DNA of 64,000 nucleotides from Psychromonas sp. L1A2 (GTDB lineage Bacteria; Pseudomonadota; Gammaproteobacteria; Enterobacterales; Psychromonadaceae). Within the stretch, counting starts at the first letter, position 1; each line of letters starts with the position of its first letter. Below are positions 17,818 through 27,103 of the stretch, one piece after another. A model generated the notes under the pieces. That model saw nothing but the letters and a program-made list of their open reading frames with translations. It did no database searches and was not told the DNA's origin. The position numbers and the translations under genes are program-made. The DNA lies in contig NZ_WUAG01000001.1 in the NCBI RefSeq assembly GCF_009828855.1, positions 372,001 to 436,000 on the forward strand, given 5' to 3'.

Positions 17818-18786
17818 TTATTTTACTTCTTTACCAGATGCTTGTAAGTCAGCGTGGTATGAAGAGCGTACTAATGGACCACAAGCAGCATGTTCAAAAC
17901 CAACAGACTTTGCCATTTCACCTAAAGCATCAAACTCTGCTGGTGGAACGTAACGTTCAACTGCAAGATGCTGTAAGCTAGGTTGCAAATATTGGCCTAG
18001 AGTTAGCATTGTCACACCGTGAGCGGCTAAATCTTTGATCACAACTTCAATATGTTCATTAGTTTCACCCAAGCCCATCATGACACCTGATTTAGTCGGG
18101 ATTGTTGGATGTTGCTCTTTAAACTTTTGTAATAGTTGTAATGACCATTTGTAATCAGCACCGGGACGTACTTGTTTGTACAAGTGTGGTGCTGTCTCTA
18201 AGTTATGGTTAAATACATCAGGTACGTCTTTCTCAAAACAAGCTAATGCTTTATCCATACGGCCTTTAAAATCAGGCACTAGAATTTCAATTTTAATAGC
18301 TGGATTCAATAGACGAATTTCACGAATACAATCAGCAAAGTGTTGTGCACCACCATCTCGTAAATCATCACGGTCAACAGAAGTAATCACTACATACTTT
18401 AGCTTCATGTCTTTTATCGTTTCAGCTAGTTTTTTAGGTTCGTTTTCATCAACAGCAAGTGGTTTACCATGGCCAACATCACAGAAAGGACAACGACGAG
18501 TACAGATGTCACCTAAAATCATAAAGGTTGCTGTACCGTGGTTAAAGCATTCATTTAAGTTAGGGCAAGAAGCTTCTTCACACACCGAATGTAATTTATT
18601 CTTTCGTAACGCAGCTTTAATTTCGTTAACGCGAGTGTTATCCGCAGCCAGCTTTATCTTCATCCAAGATGGTTTCTTTAAGATAGTGCCTTTATCAGAT
18701 GGAATTACTTTAATTGGAATATGAGACATTTTATCTGCATCACGCAGTTTGTTGCCGGCTGTTAATTGGCTTGGCTTAGTGTTCAT
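17818..18786 (-). CDS. lipA: Lipoyl synthase
   Basis: Radical-SAM enzyme that inserts two sulfurs into protein-bound octanoyl groups to form lipoate on 2-oxo acid dehydrogenases and GcvH. The auxiliary-cluster cysteines are C69, C74 and C80 ([14 protein letters not shown]) and the radical-SAM cysteines C95, C99 and C102 (CTRRCPFC). [35 protein letters not shown] and the C-terminal [16 protein letters not shown] with the essential RSSY serine are all present. It has 322 residues (E. coli 321). The ATG at 18786 overlaps the end of lipB by 11 bases, implying translational coupling. Confidence 0.97.
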   Translation of the reverse strand: MNTKPSQLTAGNKLRDADKMSHIPIKVIPSDKGTILKKPSWMKIKLAADNTRVNEIKAALRKNKLHSVCEEASCPNLNECFNHGTATFMILGDICTRRCPFCDVGHGKPLAVDENEPKKLAETIKDMKLKYVVITSVDRDDLRDGGAQHFADCIREIRLLNPAIKIEILVPDFKGRMDKALACFEKDVPDVFNHNLETAPHLYKQVRPGADYKWSLQLLQKFKEQHPTIPTKSGVMMGLGETNEHIEVVIKDLAAHGVTMLTLGQYLQPSLQHLAVERYVPPAEFDALGEMAKSVGFEHAACGPLVRSSYHADLQASGKEVK

Positions 18787-19429
18787 TAATGAAGCTCTCT
18801 ATCTGTGTGTATTGTAAATTTTGATTTAATTTTTCAATCAATAACGGCGATAATTCTGCGACAGAAGATGTTATTCCTAGATCGCGACACTGGGTCATTT
18901 CTAATCCAGCATAACCACATGGGTTAATTTGTAAAAAAGGTGAAAGGTCCATATCCACATTTAACGCTAAACCATGAAATGAACAGCCTTTACGGATTTT
19001 TAATCCTAATGATGCAATTTTTCTTCCATCAACATAAACACCTGGCGCATCAGGCTTGGCAGTTGCGTTGACATTGTGATCGGCTAAAACATCAATAATT
19101 GCTTGTTCGATAATGGTCACTAGGCTACGTACATTAAAATCTTTACGACGAATATTAATCAGTAAGTATGCAATTAATTGGCCGGGAGCGTGGTAGGTGA
19201 TTTGTCCTCCACGATCACTTTTTACGACCGGTATGTTGCTATTAGTCAGTAAATGTTCAGCTTTTCCTGCTAACCCTTGAGTAAATACAGGTGAATGCTC
19301 AACTAGCCATATTTCATCGATAGTATTTTGATCACGTTGTTCAGTGAAATTACTCATCGCTTGCCACGTTTCTTGGTAAGGAGTAATCCCTAAATAGCGA
19401 ATGATTAATTTATCTTGGATTGCTGTCAT
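18776..19429 (-). CDS. lipB: Octanoyl-ACP:protein octanoyltransferase
   Basis: Transfers octanoate from acyl carrier protein to lipoyl domains, the step before LipA. It has 217 residues. The acyl-thioester cysteine is C171 in NPCGYAG and the partner lysine is K144 in [10 protein letters not shown]; the [16 protein letters not shown] motif (73-88) is intact. Middle gene of the ybeD-lipB-lipA operon on the minus strand, 25 bases after ybeD and overlapping lipA. Start ATG at 19429. Confidence 0.96.
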   Translation of the reverse strand: MTAIQDKLIIRYLGITPYQETWQAMSNFTEQRDQNTIDEIWLVEHSPVFTQGLAGKAEHLLTNSNIPVVKSDRGGQITYHAPGQLIAYLLINIRRKDFNVRSLVTIIEQAIIDVLADHNVNATAKPDAPGVYVDGRKIASLGLKIRKGCSFHGLALNVDMDLSPFLQINPCGYAGLEMTQCRDLGITSSVAELSPLLIEKLNQNLQYTQIESFINEH

Positions 19430-19454
19430 TATGTTGGCTTATAAAGATGCTGGT

Positions 19455-19724
19455 TTATAAAATAAAACGAACATGTTCAAGTTTATTTAATTCGGTATAA
19501 ATCTCTTCTATATGTTCTTTGCTATTTACAATAACCGGAACAGCTAAAGAGTGGTAAGTACCTTTAGAACTGGGTTTTACAGTAGGTGAGTAATCACCTG
19601 GCGCTATTAGCTGAATAACGCTTATAACGTCAGGAACTAGTTGTGGATGAGCTACACCCATTACTTTAAATGACAAACTACATGGAAATTCTAATAATTC
19701 ATCAAATTTAGTATTTAATGCCAT
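19455..19724 (-). CDS. ybeD: YbeD/UPF0250 family protein
   Basis: 89-residue soluble protein of the UPF0250 (YbeD) family, an ACT-like fold of unclear function that nearly always stands next to lipB and dacA in gammaproteobacteria. Family segments are [18 protein letters not shown] at the start, [27 protein letters not shown] in the middle (described by region 35-62) and [19 protein letters not shown] at the end. ATG at 19724 after GGAGGC. Separated from dacA by a terminator, so it probably has its own promoter in the 113-base gap. Confidence 0.93.
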   Translation of the reverse strand: MALNTKFDELLEFPCSLSFKVMGVAHPQLVPDVISVIQLIAPGDYSPTVKPSSKGTYHSLAVPVIVNSKEHIEEIYTELNKLEHVRFIL

Positions 19725-19757
19725 GCTTGCCTCCTGAGCAAAATAGACTTTGAAACT

Positions 19758-19781
19758 AAAAAGTGAGGTTTATCCTCACTT
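19758..19781 (-). terminator. Terminator of dacA
   Basis: 8-bp stem AAGTGAGG / CCTCACTT with a five-base loop; the minus strand continues into TTTTAG. It lies between dacA and ybeD. Confidence 0.85.
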
Positions 19782-19837
19782 CAGATTATTTGGTTAATGC
19801 TATACCATCAACACTATAGGTATATATGGGGACTTTT

Positions 19838-20995
19838 TTAACCAAACCAACCAATAAATAACAATTTAACATAATCAATAATACGACTGAAAATGCCACC
19901 TTCTTCTACTGTTTCTAGTGCAATTAAGTCGTAAGTAGCGATAGCTTCATCACCTAAAGTATAATTTACTTGGCCAACTTTATCGCCTTTTTGAATAGGG
20001 GCACGTAGTTCATTGTTAATAACGAAATCAGCTTTTAAATTTTGAGATTGATTACGCGGTAAAGTTAATGGTGTATCTACAGGAACACCTAAACGAATAT
20101 TTGCTTGTGTACCCATCCAGATGCGTTCACTCGCTAATTGATCATTTGCTTTATATGGCGTAATTGTTTCGAAAAAACGGAAACCCCAGTTAAGTAATTT
20201 TTTACTTTCCACTTTACGTGAATCATCAGAACGAGTACCCATAACAACACTGATCAAACGCATACCATCTTTTGTTGCAGATGATACTAAACTGTAACCC
20301 GCGGCACTAGTGTGACCTGTTTTCATACCATCTACATTTAAACTTTTGTCCCATAATAAACCGTTACGGTTGTATTGTACGATACCATTGTATTTAAATG
20401 ATTTTTCGCTATAAATTTTATACTCGTTTGGGACGTCAGTAATAATCGCTTTGGCTAATGTAGCCATATCTTTCGCAGTGGTATGGTGTCCATCTGCGTG
20501 TAAACCGTGACTATTTACAAAGTGCGTATCATTCATGCCTAACTGTAATGCCCAAGAATTCATTAAATCTGCGAAAGCAGGCTCACTACCAGCAATATGC
20601 TCAGCCATTGCAACACAAGCGTCATTACCTGACTGGATAATAATGCCACGGTTTAAATCTTCTACTGTTACTTCTTTACCAATCTCGATAAACATTTTTG
20701 AAGAATCAGGGAAATTCTTTGACCATGCATTATTAGAAATAGTGACTTTATCAGTCAGTTTGAGGTTTCCTGATTTCAGCTCTTGTCCAATGATATAGCT
20801 AGTCATCATTTTAGTTAATGAAGCAGGCTCTAATGTTTCTTCACTATTATTTTCAGACAGTACTTTTCCAGAGTCAAAGTCGATCAGTAAATATCCTTTT
20901 GCTGCAATTGATGGAGCTTTAGGGATGATCATCGGAGCGGCAAACACATTAATACTAAATAGGAAAGTGATAAGCAGTAGGCTTATTTTTTTCAT
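19838..20995 (-). CDS. dacA: D-alanyl-D-alanine carboxypeptidase (penicillin-binding protein 5/6 type)
   Basis: Low-molecular-weight PBP that trims the terminal D-Ala from peptidoglycan pentapeptides in the periplasm. It has 385 residues: signal peptide about 1-19 (FLFSINVFA-A), active-site SLTK with S59 and K62, SGN at 122-124, KTG at 225-227, and a C-terminal amphipathic anchor RIIDYVKLLFIGWFG. A PBP5 C-terminal beta domain (about 270-365) is present. The start is the ATG at 20995, eight bases after GAAGG; a TTG 15 bases upstream is less likely. Divergent from glnK. Confidence 0.95.
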   Translation of the reverse strand: MKKISLLLITFLFSINVFAAPMIIPKAPSIAAKGYLLIDFDSGKVLSENNSEETLEPASLTKMMTSYIIGQELKSGNLKLTDKVTISNNAWSKNFPDSSKMFIEIGKEVTVEDLNRGIIIQSGNDACVAMAEHIAGSEPAFADLMNSWALQLGMNDTHFVNSHGLHADGHHTTAKDMATLAKAIITDVPNEYKIYSEKSFKYNGIVQYNRNGLLWDKSLNVDGMKTGHTSAAGYSLVSSATKDGMRLISVVMGTRSDDSRKVESKKLLNWGFRFFETITPYKANDQLASERIWMGTQANIRLGVPVDTPLTLPRNQSQNLKADFVINNELRAPIQKGDKVGQVNYTLGDEAIATYDLIALETVEEGGIFSRIIDYVKLLFIGWFG

Positions 20996-21240
20996 GTTAC
21001 ATACCTTCAAGGTTGTTAAGTCGAAAAATTGTTACGCACTATAGCAGATGAAGCTTTATTTGCTAAGGGGCTAAGTAGATTAGTTGATTAATTTTAATGC
21101 CTTTTTATATTTTTAAATAATTGTTTGGGCATTTTTATTGGCATAACAAGTTTAGGCAAACAAATATTGATTAAGTTCTATCTTGGTTTTGGAGAAGATC
21201 ATTTAATTGTTACATATCAGTGCGTTCCAATTATGATTAC

Positions 21241-21257
21241 TGCACCAAACTGGTGCG
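21241..21257 (+). promoter_or_regulatory. NtrC-binding site upstream of glnK
   Basis: TGCACC-AAACT-GGTGCG matches the NtrC consensus TGCACY-N5-GGTGCA at all but the last base. It lies about 75 bases before the sigma-54-like promoter, a normal enhancer distance. Confidence 0.8.
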
Positions 21258-21318
21258 ATAAAATTAATGTGAATTATAAATTTAATTGTAAGTTATTGTT
21301 ATTTAATGTTTATATTTT

Positions 21319-21334
21319 TTGGCACGTTAGTTGT
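21319..21334 (+). promoter_or_regulatory. Sigma-54-type promoter of glnK-amtB
   Basis: TTGGCAC-GTTAG-TTGT: the -24 element is perfect, and the -12 element has GT in place of GC at correct spacing (GG-N10-GT). Transcription would start near 21346, about 38 bases before the glnK ATG. Confidence 0.7.
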
Positions 21335-21350
21335 TAATAGATACACATAA

Positions 21351-21722
<372 letters not shown>

Positions 21723-21752
21723 ACCAAATTTAATAAGTTAAGGATTACTATT

Positions 21753-22970
21753 ATGGAAACAACAGTTACAGAACTACGATTTGCGTTGGATACCTTTTAT
21801 TTTTTAATATCAGGTGTCCTTGTTATGTGGATGGCAGCAGGTTTTGCCATGTTAGAAGCAGGTTTAGTTCGCTCTAAAAATACCACTGAAATTCTAACTA
21901 AAAATATCGTGTTATATGCAATCGCTTGTACGATGTTTTTATTAGTGGGTTACAACATTATGTATGTTGATAACAGTGCAGGCGGTTGGTTACCTTCTTT
22001 AGGTTCTTTAATCGGTACACAAGCTGAAGGTGCAGATCATTCTTTAGAGTCTGATTTCTTTTTCCAAGTGGTATTCGTTGCAACGGCAATGTCTATCGTA
22101 TCTGGTGCAGTAGCTGAACGTATGAAGCTATGGGCATTCTTAGTGTTTACAGTATTCCTAACGGGCTTTATTTACCCAATGGAAGGTTACTGGACTTGGG
22201 GTGGTGGTTTCTTAAGCGAAGCTGGCTTTAGTGATTTCGCTGGTTCAGGTATCGTACACATGGCCGGAGCAGCAGCAGCATTAGCAGCGGTATTATTACT
22301 AGGCGCACGTCGCGGTAAATACGGCAAAGACGGTAGTGTTCATCCAATTCCTGGTTCAAACATGCCTCTTGCTACATTAGGTACATTTATTCTATGGATG
22401 GGTTGGTTTGGTTTTAACGGTGGTTCTCAACTACTAATTTCTGACGCTGAAAACGCATCAGCTGTAGGCCTTATCTTCCTTAACACTAACGCGGCAGCAG
22501 CAACAGGTGCAATCGCAGCATTGTTAGTAAGTAAATTCAAATGGGGTAAAGCAGATTTAACAATGATTCTTAATGGTGCATTAGCAGGTTTAGTTGCTAT
22601 CACAGCAGATCCTCTATCTCCATCGCCACTATTTGCAGCATTGATTGGCGCAGTTGCTGGTGTGATTGTTGTTTACAGCATCATTACTTTTGATAAATTG
22701 AAAATTGATGATCCAGTAGGTGCTTTATCTGTACACGGTGTATGTGGTCTATTTGGTCTGTTAGTTGTTCCGATGTCAAATGACGGTGCATCATTATCAG
22801 CTCAGTTATACGGTGCAGCAGTTATCTTCGGATTCGTATTCGCAGCATCTTGGATTGTTTGGTATGTAATTAAAGTAACAATGGGTATTCGTGTTACGGC
22901 TGAGCAAGAAGACGCAGGTATGGATTTACACGATTGTGGTGTTGAAGCTTACCCTGAATTTAAAGACTAA
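21753..22970 (+). CDS. amtB: Ammonium transporter
   Basis: 405-residue Amt/Rh ammonium channel with 11 expected inner-membrane helices. The twin pore histidines are in SGIVHMAGAAAALAAV and ALSVHGVCGLFGLL; the signature DFAGSGIVH and the PF..FNGGS segment (MGWFGFNGGSQL) are present. The C-terminal cytoplasmic tail (GIRVTAEQEDAGMDLHDCG) is the GlnK-contact region. There is no cleavable signal peptide apparent. Co-transcribed with glnK 30 bases upstream and ended by a strong terminator. Confidence 0.96.
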   Translation: METTVTELRFALDTFYFLISGVLVMWMAAGFAMLEAGLVRSKNTTEILTKNIVLYAIACTMFLLVGYNIMYVDNSAGGWLPSLGSLIGTQAEGADHSLESDFFFQVVFVATAMSIVSGAVAERMKLWAFLVFTVFLTGFIYPMEGYWTWGGGFLSEAGFSDFAGSGIVHMAGAAAALAAVLLLGARRGKYGKDGSVHPIPGSNMPLATLGTFILWMGWFGFNGGSQLLISDAENASAVGLIFLNTNAAAATGAIAALLVSKFKWGKADLTMILNGALAGLVAITADPLSPSPLFAALIGAVAGVIVVYSIITFDKLKIDDPVGALSVHGVCGLFGLLVVPMSNDGASLSAQLYGAAVIFGFVFAASWIVWYVIKVTMGIRVTAEQEDAGMDLHDCGVEAYPEFKD

Positions 22971-22980
22971 TTACAAATTA

Positions 22981-23060
22981 TAACTCATACCTTAACAGTA
23001 TGAGTTAATTGTAAATCAAATAAAAATCCCTATCTTATTCATTAAGGTAGGGATTTTTTT
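22981..23060 (+). terminator. Terminator of glnK-amtB (two hairpins)
   Basis: First a perfect 10-bp hairpin TAACTCATAC / GTATGAGTTA (22981-23007) without a T run, then the main terminator AAAAATCCCTATCTTA / TAAGGTAGGGATTTTT (23022-23058) followed by T residues. Confidence 0.9.
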
Positions 23061-23133
23061 ATATTAAATTTTTATGAATCAATCTAAACTCGCTTTATTG
23101 AGTGCGTACTTTTATTTTAATTAAGGAATGATT

Positions 23134-23712
23134 ATGTCTAAAAAGTTTCATTTATTAAGTCTTTCTGCGATCGTATTGTTGAGTGCGTGTTCTAGCAGCG
23201 AACCAATCCAAGAAACAGTTGTTGGTGACATCCCAAGTTGGATATTAAACCCTCAAGTCGAAGATGGTATTGCAGTCTCTGAGTGTGTTTTATGGTCTGG
23301 TAATATGTCTATTGATAAGCAACAAGCTATTGCCAATGCACGTGCATCATTAGCACAGCGTATCGAAACACGTGTTAATGGAATGGATAAAACGTATCGA
23401 GATAAAATAGAAGTGGCTTCAGCCGCTGAATCGGGTTCCACTTTTTCTAGTGTATCTAAGCAGATTACACAACAAACATTGATTGGTACAAGTTCACTTA
23501 AAACAGATATCGTTAAAATCGCAGACAAAAATAACTTATGTGTATTAGTTGGTGTTGGACAAGAGTCGACTAAAGCTATTTTTGAAAATTTAGTCAACGC
23601 TTCTGAACGCCCTATGAATTCAGGCCAAAAAGATTTGTTATATCAAGAATTCAAAGCACAACGTGCAGATCTTCAACTTGATAAAGAATTAGAAAAAGTT
23701 AACGCAAAATAA
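23134..23712 (+). CDS. LPP20-type outer-membrane lipoprotein
   Basis: 192-residue lipoprotein with lipobox LLSAC (C19) and serine at +2, which favours outer-membrane sorting. The mature part (IPSWILNP, then the repeated AIANARASLAQRIETRV segment) fits the LPP20 family, which includes the Vibrio flagellar lipoprotein FlgP and other surface proteins. The ATG at 23134 lies six bases after AAGGA; the ATG at 23128 touches that site. It sits directly upstream of the flagellar block but ends in its own terminator, so a flagellar role is only suggested by position. It is monocistronic. Confidence 0.8.
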   Translation: MSKKFHLLSLSAIVLLSACSSSEPIQETVVGDIPSWILNPQVEDGIAVSECVLWSGNMSIDKQQAIANARASLAQRIETRVNGMDKTYRDKIEVASAAESGSTFSSVSKQITQQTLIGTSSLKTDIVKIADKNNLCVLVGVGQESTKAIFENLVNASERPMNSGQKDLLYQEFKAQRADLQLDKELEKVNAK

Positions 23713-23740
23713 ATATTCTTTATAACCACTGTATTTTTCA

Positions 23741-23774
23741 AAAGACATTAACAGTTGTTAATGTCTTTTTTTTT
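23741..23774 (+). terminator. Terminator after the LPP20-type lipoprotein gene
   Basis: Perfect 12-bp stem AAAGACATTAAC / GTTAATGTCTTT, loop AGTT, followed by seven T residues. Confidence 0.95.
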
Positions 23775-23864
23775 AATTATTTTTCATATAAAACATAAGT
23801 TACCACTTTAGAGGTGTTAATGTGTTTTTTGTAATATACTCATTCAAGTCTTAAAAAAGTCAAC

Positions 23865-23880
23865 TGGCATAGTTATTGCT
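23865..23880 (+). promoter_or_regulatory. Sigma-54 promoter of fliE operon
   Basis: TGGCAT-AGTTA-TTGCT fits TGGCAC-N5-TTGCW with exact GG-N10-GC spacing. It starts 53 bases before the fliE ATG. This fits control by an FlrC/FleR-type activator, as in Vibrio and Pseudomonas. Confidence 0.85.
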
Positions 23881-23917
23881 ATTTATTACTATCAGTGTCA
23901 AAAATAGGTTAAATACA

Positions 23918-24244
23918 ATGAATATAAATGCTGCATCAATGTTTCAAGAGTTACAAACACAAAGCCTAGAAGCAAAAGGCTTAAATAATGAGTTAAGTTC
24001 TAAAGCGACCAATCCTGCTCCTGCTGACTTTTCTGCCATGCTTAAACAAGCAATTGATAACGTTAATGGCTTACAGCAAAGTTCGTCAGCACTGCGTAAT
24101 AGTTTTGAGATGGGAGATCAGAACGTTAGTTTATCAGACGTCATGATTGCTTCTAACAAATCAGGCTTAGCATTTGATGCGACAGTACAAGTTCGTAACA
24201 AAATGGTTGAAGCCTATAAAGAAGTAATGAGCATGCCAGTTTAA
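23918..24244 (+). CDS. fliE: Flagellar hook-basal body adaptor FliE
   Basis: 108-residue protein that joins the MS ring to the proximal rod in the periplasm. Conserved features are FSAMLKQAIDNVN in the middle and the C-terminal VQVRNKMVEAYKEVMSMPV that packs in the rod. The ATG at 23918 is chosen because the family starts with a short helix (MNINAASMF); an upstream in-frame TTG at 23876 would overlap the -12 element of the sigma-54 promoter. The ribosome-binding site is weak (ATAGGT, about ten bases before). First gene of fliEFGHIJ. Confidence 0.94.
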   Translation: MNINAASMFQELQTQSLEAKGLNNELSSKATNPAPADFSAMLKQAIDNVNGLQQSSSALRNSFEMGDQNVSLSDVMIASNKSGLAFDATVQVRNKMVEAYKEVMSMPV

Positions 24245-24284
24245 TCCCCTATGACTTTAAACATAATCGCCAAAAGGAAGCTCT

Positions 24285-25994
24285 GTGCCTGATACAGAAA
24301 ATAATGCAAATTTATTGTTAGATAATAATGATAGTGCCTCAACAGCACCACAAAAAGGATCGATATCGACATTTTTCTCTAATGTGGATGTGTTGCGACA
24401 AATCAGTATGATTATTGGCTTATTAATTGTGTTAGCTATCGTTGTCATTATCTGGTCTTGGGGTAAAGAAGCAGATTATCGCCCTTTAGGTACCTACCAA
24501 ACAGATGAGCTTATTTCTACGTTAGATTTTTTAGATCAACAAAAAATCCCTTATAAGCTAGAAGGGAATAATGTTTCAGTTATGTCAGATCAATATCAAA
24601 AAGTTAAACTGCTAATGACACGAGCTGGTTTGGTAAACGATAATACTGAAAATGGCGATGATATTTTATTGCAAGACATGGGGTTTGGTGTAAGTCAACG
24701 TGTTGAAAAAGAAAGATTAAAACTAAGTCGTGAACGCCAATTAGCATTAGCAATTAAAGAAATGAAAAATGTCACTAATGCTCAAGTTTTATTAGCCATT
24801 CCAAAAGAAAGTGTATTTGCACGTAAAGAGCGTCAAGCCAGTGCGACTGTTGTTGTTACTACAGCGCGATCGTATGCATTATCAGGACAAGAAGTTGATT
24901 CTATCGTTGATTTAGTTGCTTCAGCGGTACAAGGGTTATCCCCAAATAGTGTAACAGTAACCGATCAACGTGGTCGTTTATTGCATTCAGGTAGTAGTAC
25001 CGGAAGCTCTGCGCAAACAAGTAAAGAATTTAGTATGCAACGTGAGCGTGAAGAAGAGTATAAATCAAAAATAGACGCTATTTTAATCCCTGTTTTAGGC
25101 ATTGCAAATTATGCCTCTGAAGTTGATTTAGCCATGGATTTCACCGTTGTTGAAGAAACGAAAAAGACCTTTAATCCTTCTAACCAAGCAATACGTAGTG
25201 AAATGCTAATTGAGGATACCTCATCATTATCATCGTCTTTTGGCTCTGTTCCAGGTGCTTTATCTAACCAACCACCGGCTAATGGAGCCATTCCTGAAGA
25301 GTTGGAAGCTGCGGAAGAAAATACGAATAATAACAATAATGGTAGCTCTCGTACTGAGTCAACACGAAACTATGAAGTTGATACTACTATTACGCATACA
25401 AAACATAAAGTTGGAAAGGTAGATCGCCTCGCTGTTTCTGTGGCGCTTGATTATATTAAATCAGTCAATGATGCTGGTGAAGTCGTTTATTCGCCAAGAA
25501 GTGTTGAAGAAGTAGAAAATATTAAACAGTTATTGTTAGGTGGATTAGGTATTAATGTAGAGCGTGGCGATATTTTGGCACTGGCTTCTGTTAGCTTTAA
25601 TCGCCCTGAAATGGAAGCTGTGGCTGAAGAAGCTTTTTGGGAAACGGAAACATTTCAAGGTTACGTAAGATTTGGCGGTAGCTTGTTTGTCATTATTTTG
25701 ACCTTGTTATTAATTGTTCGTCCAATTATGAAAAAACTACTATATCCAGATGCGATAGAAAAAGCTGAAGATTATGAATTAGGTGGCGCAATTGGCTCAG
25801 TAGGAAATGATAATTTACAGTTATTGTCTGATGAAAATAATGAAAGTCTTGATTTCGGGATTAGTAATGGGCAAATACAATTACCTGATTTGCATAAAGA
25901 TGAAGATTTATTAAAAGCCGTTAGAGCCTTAGTTGCAAATGAGCCAGGGTTGTCAGCACAAGTTATTAGAGAATGGTTGGTAGAAGATGAGTGA
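24285..25994 (+). CDS. fliF: Flagellar MS-ring protein FliF
   Basis: 569-residue integral membrane protein that forms the MS ring. Transmembrane helix 1 is about residues 40-59, the periplasmic ring-building YscJ/FliF domain follows (YRPLGTYQTDELISTLDFL, LARLGLV-like LMTRAGLVNDN), then a low-complexity Asn-rich loop (345-352), helix 2 about 461-482 and a C-terminal FliG-binding tail (EPGLSAQVIREWLVEDE). It begins with GTG at 24285 behind AAAGGAAG. Overlaps fliG by eight bases. Confidence 0.96.
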   Translation: MPDTENNANLLLDNNDSASTAPQKGSISTFFSNVDVLRQISMIIGLLIVLAIVVIIWSWGKEADYRPLGTYQTDELISTLDFLDQQKIPYKLEGNNVSVMSDQYQKVKLLMTRAGLVNDNTENGDDILLQDMGFGVSQRVEKERLKLSRERQLALAIKEMKNVTNAQVLLAIPKESVFARKERQASATVVVTTARSYALSGQEVDSIVDLVASAVQGLSPNSVTVTDQRGRLLHSGSSTGSSAQTSKEFSMQREREEEYKSKIDAILIPVLGIANYASEVDLAMDFTVVEETKKTFNPSNQAIRSEMLIEDTSSLSSSFGSVPGALSNQPPANGAIPEELEAAEENTNNNNNGSSRTESTRNYEVDTTITHTKHKVGKVDRLAVSVALDYIKSVNDAGEVVYSPRSVEEVENIKQLLLGGLGINVERGDILALASVSFNRPEMEAVAEEAFWETETFQGYVRFGGSLFVIILTLLLIVRPIMKKLLYPDAIEKAEDYELGGAIGSVGNDNLQLLSDENNESLDFGISNGQIQLPDLHKDEDLLKAVRALVANEPGLSAQVIREWLVEDE

Positions 25995-27036
25995 TAACGA
26001 TAAAAATAAAGAGTCAACTAAAGTAGTTACTTTTGATGTTACTGAACTAAGCGGAGTAGAGAAGTCTGCGTTATTAATGTTGAGTTTAACGCCTGCAGAT
26101 GCCGCCCAAATTTTTAGGAATTTAGAGCCTAAGCAAGTACAGAAATTAGGTATGAAAATGGCTTCATTGGAAGATTCATCACAAGCTAAGGTAAGCAGTG
26201 TCCATCGTGCTTTTATCGAGGACATTCAAAAATTCAGCAACATTGGTTTAGACAGTGAAAACTTTGTACGTACTTCATTGATTGAGGCTTTAGGTGAAGA
26301 TAAAGCGGGTAACTTAGTCGATCAAATTATTTTGGGTAGTGGCTCTAAAGGTCTAGATTCGTTGAAATGGATGGACGCTCGTCAAGTTGCCAGCATCATT
26401 CTTAATGAGCATCCGCAGATTCAAACCATTGTTTTATCTTATTTAGATCCAGAACAATCTGCTGAAATTTTAACGCAATTCCCAGAAAAAGTACGTTTAG
26501 ACCTAATGATGCGTATTGCTGATTTAGAAGAAGTACAACCTGCCGCGTTACAAGAACTAAATGAAATTATGGAGAAACAGTTTGCTGGCCAAGCGGGCGC
26601 ACAAGCTGCGAAAATGGGTGGTGCTAAAGCTGCTGCCAATATCATGAACTATTTAGATACGGCTATCGAAGGACCTTTAATGGACTCTATACGTGAGTCT
26701 GATGAAGATATGAGTCAACAAATACAAGATCTTATGTTTGTATTTGATAATCTTATTGATGTTGATGATCGAGGCATTCAAACATTATTACGAGAAGTAC
26801 CACCAGATCAATTGCAATTAGCATTGAAAGGGGCTGATGAGCTACTTAAAAATAAAGTATTGGCTAATATGTCTAAACGGGCAGCTGAAATGTTGGCTGA
26901 TGATATTGAAGCAATGGGACCCATTAGAATTAGTGAAGTGGAAGGTGCACAAAAAGAGATCCTCACCATTGCTCGTCGGTTATCTGATGCTGGAGAGTTA
27001 ATGTTAAGTGGTGGCGGTGGAGATGAATTTTTATAA
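25987..27036 (+). CDS. fliG: Flagellar motor switch protein FliG
   Basis: 349-residue C-ring protein that couples rotor to stator. N-terminal domain (LSGVEKSALLMLSL) binds FliF; the middle domain has the EHPQ motif in ILNEHPQIQTIVLSYL; the C-terminal torque domain carries charged residues in LMFVFDNLIDVDDRGIQTLLREV and the helix with KNMSKRAAEML-like ANMSKRAAEMLADDIEAMGP. It has a longer acidic N-terminus than E. coli FliG (331). The start ATG at 25987 lies inside the end of fliF. Confidence 0.97.
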   Translation: MSDNDKNKESTKVVTFDVTELSGVEKSALLMLSLTPADAAQIFRNLEPKQVQKLGMKMASLEDSSQAKVSSVHRAFIEDIQKFSNIGLDSENFVRTSLIEALGEDKAGNLVDQIILGSGSKGLDSLKWMDARQVASIILNEHPQIQTIVLSYLDPEQSAEILTQFPEKVRLDLMMRIADLEEVQPAALQELNEIMEKQFAGQAGAQAAKMGGAKAAANIMNYLDTAIEGPLMDSIRESDEDMSQQIQDLMFVFDNLIDVDDRGIQTLLREVPPDQLQLALKGADELLKNKVLANMSKRAAEMLADDIEAMGPIRISEVEGAQKEILTIARRLSDAGELMLSGGGGDEFL

Positions 27037-27103
27037 TCTAACACTTTAAATAAATATTGAATCACTATTTTTAAGCATCACTTTAATGGCATAAGGTATA
27101 TGA

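Noticed and set aside
21125-21337. Open frame of 70 codons before glnK
   Set aside because: It covers the NtrC site and sigma-54 promoter and resembles no family I know, so it is chance coding potential.
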